Assembly (NCBI RefSeq): GCF_030035675.1
Contig: NC_084483.1
Span: forward strand, 148,773,425 to 148,837,424
Source of the DNA: Rhineura floridana
Taxonomy: Eukaryota; Chordata; Lepidosauria; Squamata; Rhineuridae
Direction of reading: 5' to 3'
DNA: 64,000 bases
In this document: in pieces, positions 1 through 10,062 of the stretch
Layout of the letters: each line of letters opens with the position of its first letter
How positions within the stretch are numbered: position 1 is the stretch's first letter
Notes under the pieces: model-generated
Databases searched by the model: none
Told to the model about the DNA's origin: nothing
Seen by the model: the letters and a program-made list of their open reading frames with translations, nothing else
Made by a program: the position numbers and the translations under genes

Positions 1-220
1 TTAAATTAAACATACATGTAACTGGCCAATTGCCACGAAAATCCAACACGGTCACATTTGACTTCAAAAGAGGAAACTTCACAAAAATGAGGGGACTGGT
101 AAAAAGAAAGCTGAAAAACAAAGTCCAGAGGGTCACATCACTCGAAAATGCTTGGAAGTTGTTTAAAAACACTATATTAGAAGCTCAACTGGAGTGCATA
201 CCGCAGATCAGAAAAGGTAC
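1..220 (+). mobile_element. CR1-type LINE, part upstream of the LTR insertion
   Basis: The + strand reads as the stretch of a CR1 ORF2 between endonuclease and reverse transcriptase (FKRGNFTKMRGL, then a lysine-rich run and LECIPQIRK). The same element resumes at 6336 after the LTR retrotransposon. Its 5' end lies outside the window. The assignment rests on resemblance to chicken and turtle CR1 proteins and on the CR1-type 3' end at 8496. Confidence 0.75.
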
Positions 221-1318
221 TGTCATGCCCGCCCGACCCTCAGGGTCCCGGGAACATGCATCAGGCTCAGACCCCCACCCTTAGGGAAATGAGACTGGAA
301 CCGAAAAGCTATTACTTCACCCTTGCCAAGGCTGTGTACGCTCACAACAACCCTGCAAGGTAGAAGGTAGGCTGCCACCACCCCTGTATACTGGTCCACT
401 CAGAGCCAGGGGATCTCTGAGCCCAGAAGGCATATAAAACCAAGGTCCTAAAAGGCAAGAGTCACAGTTACACTCCTTGCCAGGCACCTCTGGTTTAACA
501 CTTAAAATCCAAGCTTTTAACTTCTTAACCCTCTTTGGTAGTGAGTGACTGAGGTTGGGTCAAAACACTGAATTTAGAACCACCCCTTCTCTCAAATGAA
601 CACACCAGGTTAAATAGAAGTAGCTTTATTAAAATATATAAGTGCACATATCATATAGCAGCAAGTAATCCTTTAAGACCATTCACCCAACAGGGGTTTA
701 GGTTCTTACAAGAGAATTCATACACACAACAAGAAAATAATAAACTAGCTCACCTAACTACTTACATACGAGGTAGTTGGTTGCGTGGCACCTCTCCTAA
801 GAGAGATGGATGTTCAACATAAAGCAATGGAACCAGACATAGGTTGCCTTCCCATAAGCAACCCCAGGAACCATAAGGCAGAAAAGGTTTGGAACTCTGG
901 TGCCAGTCAGCATAGGCAGAGAACAGAGAACAAAGGCTGTGGGTCCCTAGCCCTATACTTAAGGGAAAAAGATCCTAACGGTCCAACATTAATTGACCAA
1001 TCAGGAATTGACTGATGTAACTTTCTTCTCGATGTTTCTCACATTTTCGCGCCTTCAGGCCCCCCTCCCAACGGTGTTTTCCAACTGCATAGGCCAAGGA
1101 TGACCTTGGGTGCCAGGCACTGGCTAATCAACAAAGATAAACAGGTGCAGCTTGTTAAGGCTTCTTCTAACCGTCTTCAGCTGGGAAAATGAAACTTAAC
1201 TTTGCAAATTGGCAAGGCCTGTCCTTTCTGACTATAACCATCTCCCAGAGTCCCTTACTGGAACCAAAGTGTTGTCATCAGATTTCTAATAACTCATGAC
1301 CATTACAGGTTCATGACA
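221..1318 (-). repeat. LTR (3' LTR in element sense)
   Basis: It is 1098 bp and matches 5238-6335 over its whole length as far as I can read. An AATAAA polyadenylation motif in element sense lies near 625-630. The inverted termini are TGTCATG and CATGACA. Confidence 0.92.
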
Positions 1319-1836
1319 CGCCCCTTTTTGGGAAGATGATGTCAGAACTCTGAATAGTTCTGCGTCATCGCCACAGCAACCAGGAATAAGGGAACAATCA
1401 AAAAAAAAAAATTCCATCAACATTACAATACAGCATATAAAAAAGAGAAGAAAAAACACTTTAATACATTTTAAGCAAGTGAGCTACTTCTTGTCTTATG
1501 CCTTCTAATTAAGTTCAAAGTTACAACATAACAAACAATAAAGGAGAAAAAGAAAAAGAAAAAAAAAAAGAAATAAGGGACCCCTAAAACACCCAAAAAG
1601 AAAAGAAAACTTTATTATCCAAAAAAAAAAAATAATAAAAAAAAAATAAAAAAAAATAGAATGAAAAATGGGGTGATCCAAAACTGGTCCAAGTTCAAAA
1701 AAGGTCATAAGCCGTAAAATCTTTAAAAAGTCCATAAAACATGTTAAAAGCATAAAAGAGTAAAACAAGGTCTAAAAACGGTCCAGAGGTCATCAGAGCC
1801 GGGAAATCAGTCAATGGAATAGGCATGAATCAAATA
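1319..1836 (-). other. Non-coding internal region of the LTR retrotransposon
   Basis: This stretch between the coding region and the 3' LTR has long A-rich runs on the + strand (1550-1660). No recognisable domain is seen on either strand. The purine tract next to the LTR is at 1319-1330. Confidence 0.6.
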
Positions 1837-4800
1837 TCAATCAACTGGAACAGGTAACCGAGATAGGGCATCTTCAACAACCTCCATAGCAGGAGTGCAA
1901 GTCAAAACCAGGTGTTTCCTAGAAAAATATTGCTTCATCATATTCACATGGTATACTTTAGGTTTCTTATGGGATTTAGGGTCAATTAGCAGATAGTTGG
2001 TGTCGCTCAACTGGGCCTTGACAATCAAAGGGCCTTCCCAGGCCACCGACAACTTATTGTCTACTTGGGCCTTTAGTACCAAAACTTCTGACCCCTCAAC
2101 AAAGTGTCTTTCTTTAGCGTGAGCATCATAATGGGCTTTCTGCTGTTGTTGAGCCTCCCCCAAATTCTCATGAGCGACAGCCAAAACATCTCTTAAAATA
2201 TTCTGTAACTTCTGGAGGTAAGTTACTACCGACACAGGCATAGCTTCCAACCTTCCTTCCCACTCATTCTTGAGTAATGACAAAGGCCCCACCAGATCCC
2301 TTCCAAAAACTAGCTGGTTGGGGCTGTAGCCCAAGCTGGCAGAGGGAGTAGCCCTATAGGCGAACATCAGGAAAGGTAAAGCTACATCCCACTCTCTAGG
2401 ATGTTCTAACACATACGCCCTTAACATTTTATTAATAGTGGCGTTCATTTTCTCACATAGCCCATTCGAGGAATGGTGACCAGCAGTCGTAACATGATGT
2501 TCCATACCAGCAAGTTCCCAAAGTTTTTTAGTTAACTTGGCCACAAAACTCGGCCCTCGGTCTGACAAAATAGTCTTGGGAAACCCCCAACGCGAAAATA
2601 ACTCTAACAAGGTTTTAGCAATGACTGGGGCAGTGATGGAACTCAAAGGAATAGCTTCAGCAAATCTCGTGGCAAAGTCAATTACAGTCAAAATAAATCT
2701 TCTCCCAGTCTTAGTCGGATTAAAAGGGCCGATCACGTCCACAGCCACTTGAGCAAAAGGTTCTGCCACAATCTGGGATACTTGTAAGGGTGCCTTGGGG
2801 TGATCACGCGCATACCCAAGTTGTTGACAAATATCACAGGATTTTACATATTCTTTAACAGTCTTAGCCACTAAGGGCCAATAAAAATGCTGGGTAACAG
2901 AAAACAAAGTCCGTTTCACACCCAGGTGCCCCGCAGTCACAACATCATGGGCCAGCCGCAATACATCCAGGCGAAAAGGTTTTGGCACAACTAATTGTCT
3001 GACTGGTTGCCAGTCCGTAGAATTCCCCCCAGGTACATGTTCTCGATAAAGCAAGCCTTTGTCCCAATAAAATCTCACTTTCACAGTCTCTGATAAGGCA
3101 GGAGGGCTTCTCTCGGCTTCTTCTCTGCAGTTTTGCAAACTCTCATCCTTCAGTAAAGCTGCCTTAAAGGCTTGGGAGCTGGCTGCCGGTAATTTACATT
3201 CCTCCGTCTCCCCCACACTGGGTTGAAAGGAGTTTTTTCCCTGTTGTTCGGGCAGGGTCCCAGCCCTCCCAACGGCAGCCCTCTCTTCCTCGCCACCCAG
3301 AGGCCATTTCTCCCCACAGTCTTCCATAGGTTGTGACAAAGTTTGAGACCTGGTAAGAGCGTTTATTTCCGCTTCACGTACAGTCTCTCGATGGCTTAGG
3401 AACAACAGATCAACTCCTATTAAAACATCCCATAAATGGTCATCCGAATGAACTATAACTCTATGGCGTCCAGTCCAGCCTCGGTATGAAAGCACCACAT
3501 CAGCTACGGGCACTTGCACTGTCTGCTGGCCATACGCTGTGACCGCCACTTGTAACTCTGGAACATATTGCTCCGGCTTAACCAGCCGTTCTGCAATACT
3601 GGTAATTTCTGAGCCTGAATCGATTCTTCCCTTGACCTTAATACAGTTTACATATATGGATTCGGAAAACTGTGTTTGAACCCATTCTTTACATTCCGAT
3701 GAAAGAGGTCCTGGAGAGTCTTTCTCTGGAAACAAACTATTCTTTACTCCTCCCTCTCGATCCCCTGACACAGTCTGTACAACACTCACCGGCAGGGCTT
3801 TAACAACTGGTCCACGAGGAGCCTCAGGACGGTCTTGTGAATTTGGGGCAGAAAATACAAAATCCGATTCTGCTCCTTCATTCTCCTCGGCTGACGACCA
3901 TGAAGAAAGTTCAGGAGGTTCCGCTCCAGGGGACGTTAAGTCTCTCACGCGTGCAACTGGAGCAACCTTTGGGTTCTTCCTTCCAGCAGGATTGGGCTTA
4001 GACAAGGTTTTAGAACAGGAATTAGCTTTATGTCCAATTTGCCCACATTTAAAACAAATTATTTCTCCACGGGGCTTCTCTTGCAATGCAGCCTCGGGCC
4101 GGGCGGAAGACACTTTGAAGTAGCCAGCAGGCCCCCCTTTCTCTTCCTTCGCCGGTTGCCCTGGTTTCTGCATACCTGCAGTCTCTCGCCTCGGCGGTTT
4201 CACAGGAACATACTCCGATCTCCGAAACAAAGTATACTTTTCTCCAGCTCTGTTTTTAAACATACGATCTGCTAGCATGCCTGCTTCAGTCAGAGAACGG
4301 GGCTGCTGGTCTCTGACCAGAGCCATCAAATCTCGAGGGAGGCGTCTGTAAAACAGTTCTTTTGCAAACAGATCTAAAACCTCCTCTCGGGTTACAGCCT
4401 CGGCTGTGTCAGCCCAACGTTCCACATTTCTGCCCATCCGTGCAGCAAAGGCTGAGAAGCTTTCCCGAGACTTCTTCTGGTCTATTTCTAAATGCCGAAA
4501 ACAATCCTCTGAAGTTAGCGCAAAATGAGACTTGGCTAAAGCATAAAAGTAGTCAAAATCATCTACATACTCCAGTGGCAAAGAGTTCAACAGTTCTCTC
4601 AACTCGCCTTCAGCATTAATGCGTAAAGCACTCATCCAGTACTTTTTAGGCACACCTTGATCTCTACAAGAGTGAGCAAAAACTTGGAAGAAGGTAAAAA
4701 TGTCATCTGTCTCTCGAAAGGTCGGAAAGGATTTTTTATGGAGGTCTGGTCTTCCTCCTCGCGGTTGTTGCATCTCACGAGCAAAGCTTTCCCTACTCCG

Positions 4801-5094
4801 GCGATCTTCCTCCATAGCCTTGAACTGCAGGGACAACAGCTTCATTTGCTTAGCCAGGTAGCGCTGCATGCTCCTAGGCAGCTCTTCCTCATCCAAATCT
4901 GATTCCTCCTCATCTTCGCTATCCTCAGTTTGCTTAGACACGAACTCCTTGTCATCCACAGAAGGCTGAGGTATAAACGACAGAGCAGCAGCGCCTTCTT
5001 CCAGCTGAACAAGCTGACTAGGCAACGCAATGTCTGCCAGGAGCACATCCTCGGCTCCATTCTTTTGAGATCTGGTTTTTATCTTTTGCGACAT
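1837..5094 (-). pseudogene. Gag-protease-integrase polyprotein of the LTR element (fossil)
   Basis: A 1085-residue open frame on the - strand carries the coding parts of the LTR retrotransposon. The N-terminal part is acidic and then resembles a SCAN-type capsid fold. It is followed by one CCHC zinc knuckle (CFKCGQIGHKANSC), an aspartic protease with the motif DSGSEIT, an HHCC zinc-binding motif and a Gypsy-type integrase core. The family is known for a SCAN-like Gag (Gmr1 clade of Ty3/Gypsy). In life it would package its RNA in a cytoplasmic particle and integrate the cDNA. As a unit it looks incomplete, so it is treated as a fossil rather than an active gene. Confidence 0.85.
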
Positions 5095-5237
5095 TCTGCA
5101 CTAACCTTACTACCCAAAGTAACAAACAATTGTGTCAGAAGTCTCTTTAAAATTTACAACTTGCTGCAATGCACTTATCTCACACAGCGTGTTCACTTAA
5201 GAGCAGGAATGGCTTCGATCCTCACCACTGCCAGCCA

Positions 5238-6335
5238 TGTCATGCCCGCCCGACCCTCAGGGTCCCGGGAACATGCATCAGGCTCAGACCCCCACCCTTA
5301 GGGAAATGAGACTGGAACCGAAAAGCTATTACTTCACCCTTGCCAAGGCTGTGTACGCTCACAACAACCCTGCAAGGTAGAAGGTAGGCTGCCACCACCC
5401 CTGTATACTGGTCCACTCAGAGCCAGGGGATCTCTGAGCCCAGAAGGCATATAAAACCAAGGTCCTAAAAGGCAAGAGTCACAGTTACACTCCTTGCCAG
5501 GCACCTCTGGTTTAACACTTAAAATCCAAGCTTTTAACTTCTTAACCCTCTTTGGTAGTGAGTGACTGAGGTTGGGTCAAAACACTGAATTTAGAACCAC
5601 CCCTTCTCTCAAATGAACACACCAGGTTAAATAGAAGTAGCTTTATTAAAATATATAAGTGCACATATCATATAGCAGCAAGTAATCCTTTAAGACCATT
5701 CACCCAACAGGGGTTTAGGTTCTTACAAGAGAATTCATACACACAACAAGAAAATAATAAACTAGCTCACCTAACTACTTACATACGAGGTAGTTGGTTG
5801 CGTGGCACCTCTCCTAAGAGAGATGGATGTTCAACATAAAGCAATGGAACCAGACATAGGTTGCCTTCCCATAAGCAACCCCAGGAACCATAAGGCAGAA
5901 AAGGTTTGGAACTCTGGTGCCAGTCAGCATAGGCAGAGAACAGAGAACAAAGGCTGTGGGTCCCTAGCCCTATACTTAAGGGAAAAAGATCCTAACGGTC
6001 CAACATTAATTGACCAATCAGGAATTGACTGATGTAACTTTCTTCTCGATGTTTCTCACATTTTCGCGCCTTCAGGCCCCCCTCCCAACGGTGTTTTCCA
6101 ACTGCATAGGCCAAGGATGACCTTGGGTGCCAGGCACTGGCTAATCAACAAAGATAAACAGGTGCAGCTTGTTAAGGCTTCTTCTAACCGTCTTCAGCTG
6201 GGAAAATGAAACTTAACTTTGCAAATTGGCAAGGCCTGTCCTTTCTGACTATAACCATCTCCCAGAGTCCCTTACTGGAACCAAAGTGTTGTCATCAGAT
6301 TTCTAATAACTCATGACCATTACAGGTTCATGACA
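5238..6335 (-). repeat. LTR (5' LTR in element sense)
   Basis: It is the second 1098-bp LTR, identical by eye to 221-1318. It is followed on the right by the GGTAC target duplication (6336-6340), after which CR1 sequence resumes. Confidence 0.92.
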
Positions 6336-8496
6336 GGTACCGCCAGGGCCAAGAAGATGCCAGCATGGTTAACGAGCAAAGTCAAGGAAGCTCTTAGAGG
6401 CAAAAAGTCTTCCTTCAGAAAATGGAAGTCTTGTCCAAATGAAGAAAATAAAAAAGAACACAAACTCTGGCAAAAGAAATGCAAGAAGACAATAAGGGAT
6501 GCTAAAAAAGAATTTGAGGAGCACATTGCTAAGAACATAAAAACCAACAATAAAAAATTCTATCAATACATTCAAAGCAGGAGACCATCTAGGGAGACAA
6601 TTGGACCCTTGGATGATAAGGGAGTCAAAGGTGTACTAAAGAACGATAAGGAGATTGCAGAGAAGCTAAATGAATTCTTTGCATCTGTCTTCACAGTGGA
6701 AGATGTAGGGCAGATCCCTGAACCTGAACTAACATTTGTAGGAAGGGATTCTGAGGAACTAAGACAAATAGTGGTAACGAGAGAGGAAGTTCTAAGCTTA
6801 ATGGACAATATAAAAACTGACAAATCACCGGGCCCGGATGGCATCCACCCGAGAGTTCTCAAAGAACTCAAATGTGAAATTGCTGATCTGCTAACTAAAA
6901 TATGTAACTTGTCCCTCGGGTCCTCCTCCGTGCCTGAGGACTGGAAAGTGGCAAATGTAACGCCAATCTTCAAAAAGGGATCCAGAGGGGATCCCGGAAA
7001 TTACAGGCCAGTTAGCTTAACTTCTGTCCCTGGAAAACTGGTAGAAAGTATGATTAAAGCTAGATTAACTAAGCACATAGAAGAACAAGCCTTGCTGAAG
7101 CAGAGCCAGCATGGCTTCTGCAAGGGAAAGTCCTGTCTCAGTAACCTATTAGAATTCTTTGAGAGTGTCAACAAGCATATAGATAGAGGTGATCCAGTGG
7201 ACATAGTGTACTTAGACTTTCAAAAAGCGTTTGACAAGGTACCTCACCAAAGGCTTCTGAGGAAGCTTAGCAGTCATGGAATAAGAGGAGAGGTCCTCTT
7301 GTGGATAAGGAATTGGTTAAGAAGCAGAAAGCAGAGAGTAGGAATAAACGGACAGTTCTCCCAATGGAGGGCTGTAGAAAGTGGAGTCCCTCAAGGATCG
7401 GTATTGGGACCTGTACTTTTCAACTTGTTCATTAATGACCTAGAATTAGGAGTGAGCACTGAAGTGGCCAAGTTTGCTGACGACACTAAATTGTTCAGGG
7501 TTGTTAAAACAAAAAGGGATTGCGAAGAGCTCCAAAAAGATCTCTCCAAACTGAGTGAATGGGCGGAAAAATGGCAAATGCAATTCAATATAAACAAGTG
7601 TAAAATTATGCATATTGGAGCAAAAAATCTTAATTTCACATATACGCTCATGGGGTCTGAACTGGCGGTGACCGACCAGGAGAGAGACCTCGGGGTTGTG
7701 GTGGACAGCACGATGAAAATGTCGACCCAGTGTGCGGCAGCTGTGAAAAAGGCAAATTCCATGCTAGCAATAATTAGGAAAGGTATTGAAAATAAAACAG
7801 CCGATATCATAATGCCGTTGTATAAATCTATGGTGCGGCCGCATTTGGAATAGTGTGTACAGTTCTGGTCGCCTCATCTCAGAAAGGATATTATAGAGTT
7901 GGAAAAGGTTCAGAAGAGGGCAACCAGAATGATCAAGGGGATGGAGCGACTCCCTTACGAGGAAAGGTTGCAGCATTTGGGGCTTTTTAGTTTAGAGAAA
8001 AGGCGGGTCAGAGGAGACATGATAGAAGGGTATAAAATTATGCATGGCATTGAGAAAGTGGATAGAGAAAAGTTCTTCTCCCTCTCTCATAATACTAGAA
8101 CTCGTGGACATTCAAAGAAGCTGAATGTTGGAAGATTCAGGACAGACAAAAGGAAGTACTTCTTTACTCAGCGCATAGTTAAACTATGGAATTTGCTCCC
8201 ACAAGATGCAGTAATGGCCACCAGCTTGGATGGCTTTAAAAGAAGATTAGACAAATTCATGGAGGACAGGGCTATCAATGGCTACTAGCCGTGATGGCTG
8301 TGCTCTGCCACCCTAGTCAGAGGCAGCATGCTTCTGAAAACCAGTTGCCGGAAGCCTCAGGAGGGGAGAGTGTTCTTGCACTCGGGTCCTGCTTGCGGGC
8401 TTCCCCCAGGCACCTGGTAGGCCACTGTGAGAACAGGATGCTGGACTAGATGGGCCACTGGCCTGATCCAGCAGGCTCTTCTTATGTTCTTATGTT
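6336..8496 (+). mobile_element. CR1-type LINE, 3' part
   Basis: This is the continuation of the LINE at 1-220. It covers the reverse transcriptase, the C-terminal domain, a short 3' UTR and a CR1-type terminus made of octamer repeats (ATGTTCTT ATGTT, near 8483-8496). CR1 elements are known to end in such octamers rather than poly(A). The 3' UTR also occurs, inverted, as the CR1 tail at 28486-28815, which confirms the family. Confidence 0.88.
6341..8288 (+). pseudogene. CR1 ORF2 reverse transcriptase
   Basis: The frame runs from the LTR insertion point to 8288. Reverse transcriptase motifs are in order: KSPGPDGIHP, GNYRPVSLTSVPGK, YLDFQKAFDKV, SGVPQGSVLGP and the catalytic FADDTKLF (near 7470-7493). 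The C-terminal region has VKKANSMLAIIRKG, VQFWSPHL and KLWNLLPQDA. One in-frame TAG at 7851-7853, at a position where the family usually has Tyr (LE[Y]CVQFW), splits the frame; the rest is open to 8288. With this stop and the LTR insertion upstream it cannot encode a working protein. The small number of defects points to a fairly recent copy. Confidence 0.85.
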
Positions 8497-8640
8497 TTCA
8501 TGGTAAGCAGTATTCAGCGATGGTTTACCATTGCCTTCCTCTGAGGCTGAGAGGCAGTGACTGGCCCAAGGTCACCCAGTGAGCTTCATGACTCTGTGGG
8601 GATTCGAACCCTGGTTTTCCTGGTCATAGTCCTAGGATAG
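8497..8640 (-). repeat. tRNA-derived SINE, fragment
   Basis: Read on the - strand it contains a box-B-like GGTTCGAATCC, then the body shared with the complete copies at 62941-63170 and 63600-63968 (ATGAAGCT..., CAGTCACTGCCTCTCAG, CAATGGTAAACC). It directly abuts the CR1 3' end and lacks the tRNA 5' end and the terminal BovB-like end. Confidence 0.7.
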
Positions 8641-9013
8641 GCAAAACTGGCCATGCGGTGGGGGTGAGTGGAGAGGAGGGGAAGGATGGGAGTGTAGGTT
8701 TGATCATTTGCATGCTTTTTGAGTTCAGTGGGATTTATTCCTGTTCAATCATGCTTGGGATAGGTGAAACTGACCTGGGGGAGGGGCAGAGAGAGGAAAA
8801 GGAGGGCAGGAAGGGGGAGGTAAGGCAGAGGGAGGAGATTGGATGGGTGGGCACTGGGCAGAGGGGAAGTGCCTTTCCTTCCAAAAGGAAAACATTGTGA
8901 ACAGTATCATTCTTTTTCAGGGTTTCCCCTACCTCTTTATTGTACAGCAGGCACATTTAGCCTGCCACCCAAATTTAAACCAAAGCTGTCCCTGGCCATA
9001 TCCCCACCAGACC

Positions 9014-9048
9014 TTTATTTCACTTTAGACAGTCTAAAGTGAAATAAA
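9014..9048. repeat. Perfect 17-bp inverted repeat with a 1-base centre
   Basis: TTTATTTCACTTTAGAC (9014-9030), one A, then its exact reverse complement (9032-9048). It could extrude as a cruciform or be the remains of a tiny hairpin element; no target duplication was found. Confidence 0.8.
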
Positions 9049-9875
9049 TGTCTAGTGTGGGTGTGGCCCCCTGATTAGTAAAGCCAAGCTGCTGTGAGTC
9101 TGGCTTTTAGAACACTGACAGTTGGTTCTTACTGAGCATGCCCAGCCTTATCTTTGAGTTCAATGCTAAATTTCTTAATTAAATATCAGTCAGGCATTTT
9201 TTAAACTTTTAAGTTGCAGAAGACGAAGATCAGAGTATTAGTCAAGATCAGTAATAGGATTACAGGTACTCTGTGAACATGGCTGATTTTTAAGTAATTT
9301 CAACTTATTATGAGAACTCTGACAGAAAAAAGTCCAAAAGGGGTCTGATTTTTCTCTCTCTGTTTTTACACTTTGAACTCTTGATTCTCTCTGCCTGTTT
9401 TGTGTATCACCACGAAGATTTAGAGGGTTGTTAAGCAAGCATTTCTGAGTTCAGGACTATAAGTTTTGTAAGGTTTTGTTTTGAAATGAGTTTATGGGAA
9501 GGATCAGAATGGCATGGGGGTATTTTCAATTTAACATTGTGGAATGTGAAAAATCCATGCTGACTATAGTATACAGCCACTCTTGTGAATGTATAATCTC
9601 AATTATTGCAAACCTGTGATGAAGTACAGCCAGTCTCACCCCATTCAGCCTATAAAATGTATGTATTATTTGATAGCTGCTTCTTAAATTAAGGAGTATG
9701 AAGCAGTCCTCAGTAATTTTTACAATAATCCCATCTGTTTGTTTCCTGAGGAGGAAGGCTGAACCCAATATATAATAACTTGCCTACCCTATACACACTC
9801 TTCATCTGCAGAGTGAATATTAATTTGTGGCTGGTTTGATTTTTAAAGCAGGAACTTCCTGGCTCCTACATAGGC

Positions 9876-9959
9876 TACAATCCTAACCCCACTTACCTGA
9901 GAGTAAGCCCTATTGAATTCAGTAGGATTTATTTCTGAGTAGACACGGTTAGGATTGTA
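9876..9959. mobile_element. Short hairpin MITE-like repeat
   Basis: The ends TACAATCCTAACC and GGTTAGGATTGTA are perfect reverse complements around a core with GTAAGCCCTATTGAATTCAG. A closely similar core (TTTATTTCTGAGTAGACA) recurs in the hairpin at 39381-39470, so the two belong to one family. No clear target duplication is seen at this copy. Confidence 0.6.
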
Positions 9960-10026
9960 CTGTTAAGCATTAGGCTACACTATAGGAAGAAAAAAAACAC
10001 ATCCTTATGCACAGCTAAATACCACA

Positions 10027-10062
10027 GAGAGAGAGAGAGAGAGAGAGAGAGGTACAGTAGTG
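10027..10062. repeat. GA dinucleotide microsatellite
   Basis: Uninterrupted alternating G and A are visible in the sequence. Confidence 0.85.

Larger units (their letters stand above)
221..6335 (-). mobile_element. Ty3/Gypsy LTR retrotransposon, probably Gmr1-like, young fossil copy
   Basis: Two 1098-bp LTRs in the same orientation (221-1318 and 5238-6335) bound an internal region coding on the - strand. The element begins TGTCATG and ends CATGACA, and a 5-bp duplication GGTAC flanks it (216-220 and 6336-6340). In element sense a purine-rich tract (AAAAAGGGGCG) abuts the 3' LTR, and a TGG-initial candidate primer-binding site follows the 5' LTR; I could not assign its tRNA. The parts seen are a SCAN-like Gag with a CCHC knuckle, a retroviral-type aspartic protease and a Gypsy-type integrase. 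Protease followed by integrase fits the Gmr1-like clade, in which integrase is known to come ahead of the polymerase. The LTRs look identical, so the insertion is recent. The set of parts is incomplete, so I regard it as a broken copy with about one major break. Confidence 0.9.

Noticed and set aside
785-1015. A 76-codon frame present twice (also 5802-6032)
   Set aside because: It lies antisense inside both LTRs and is duplicated only because the LTRs are.
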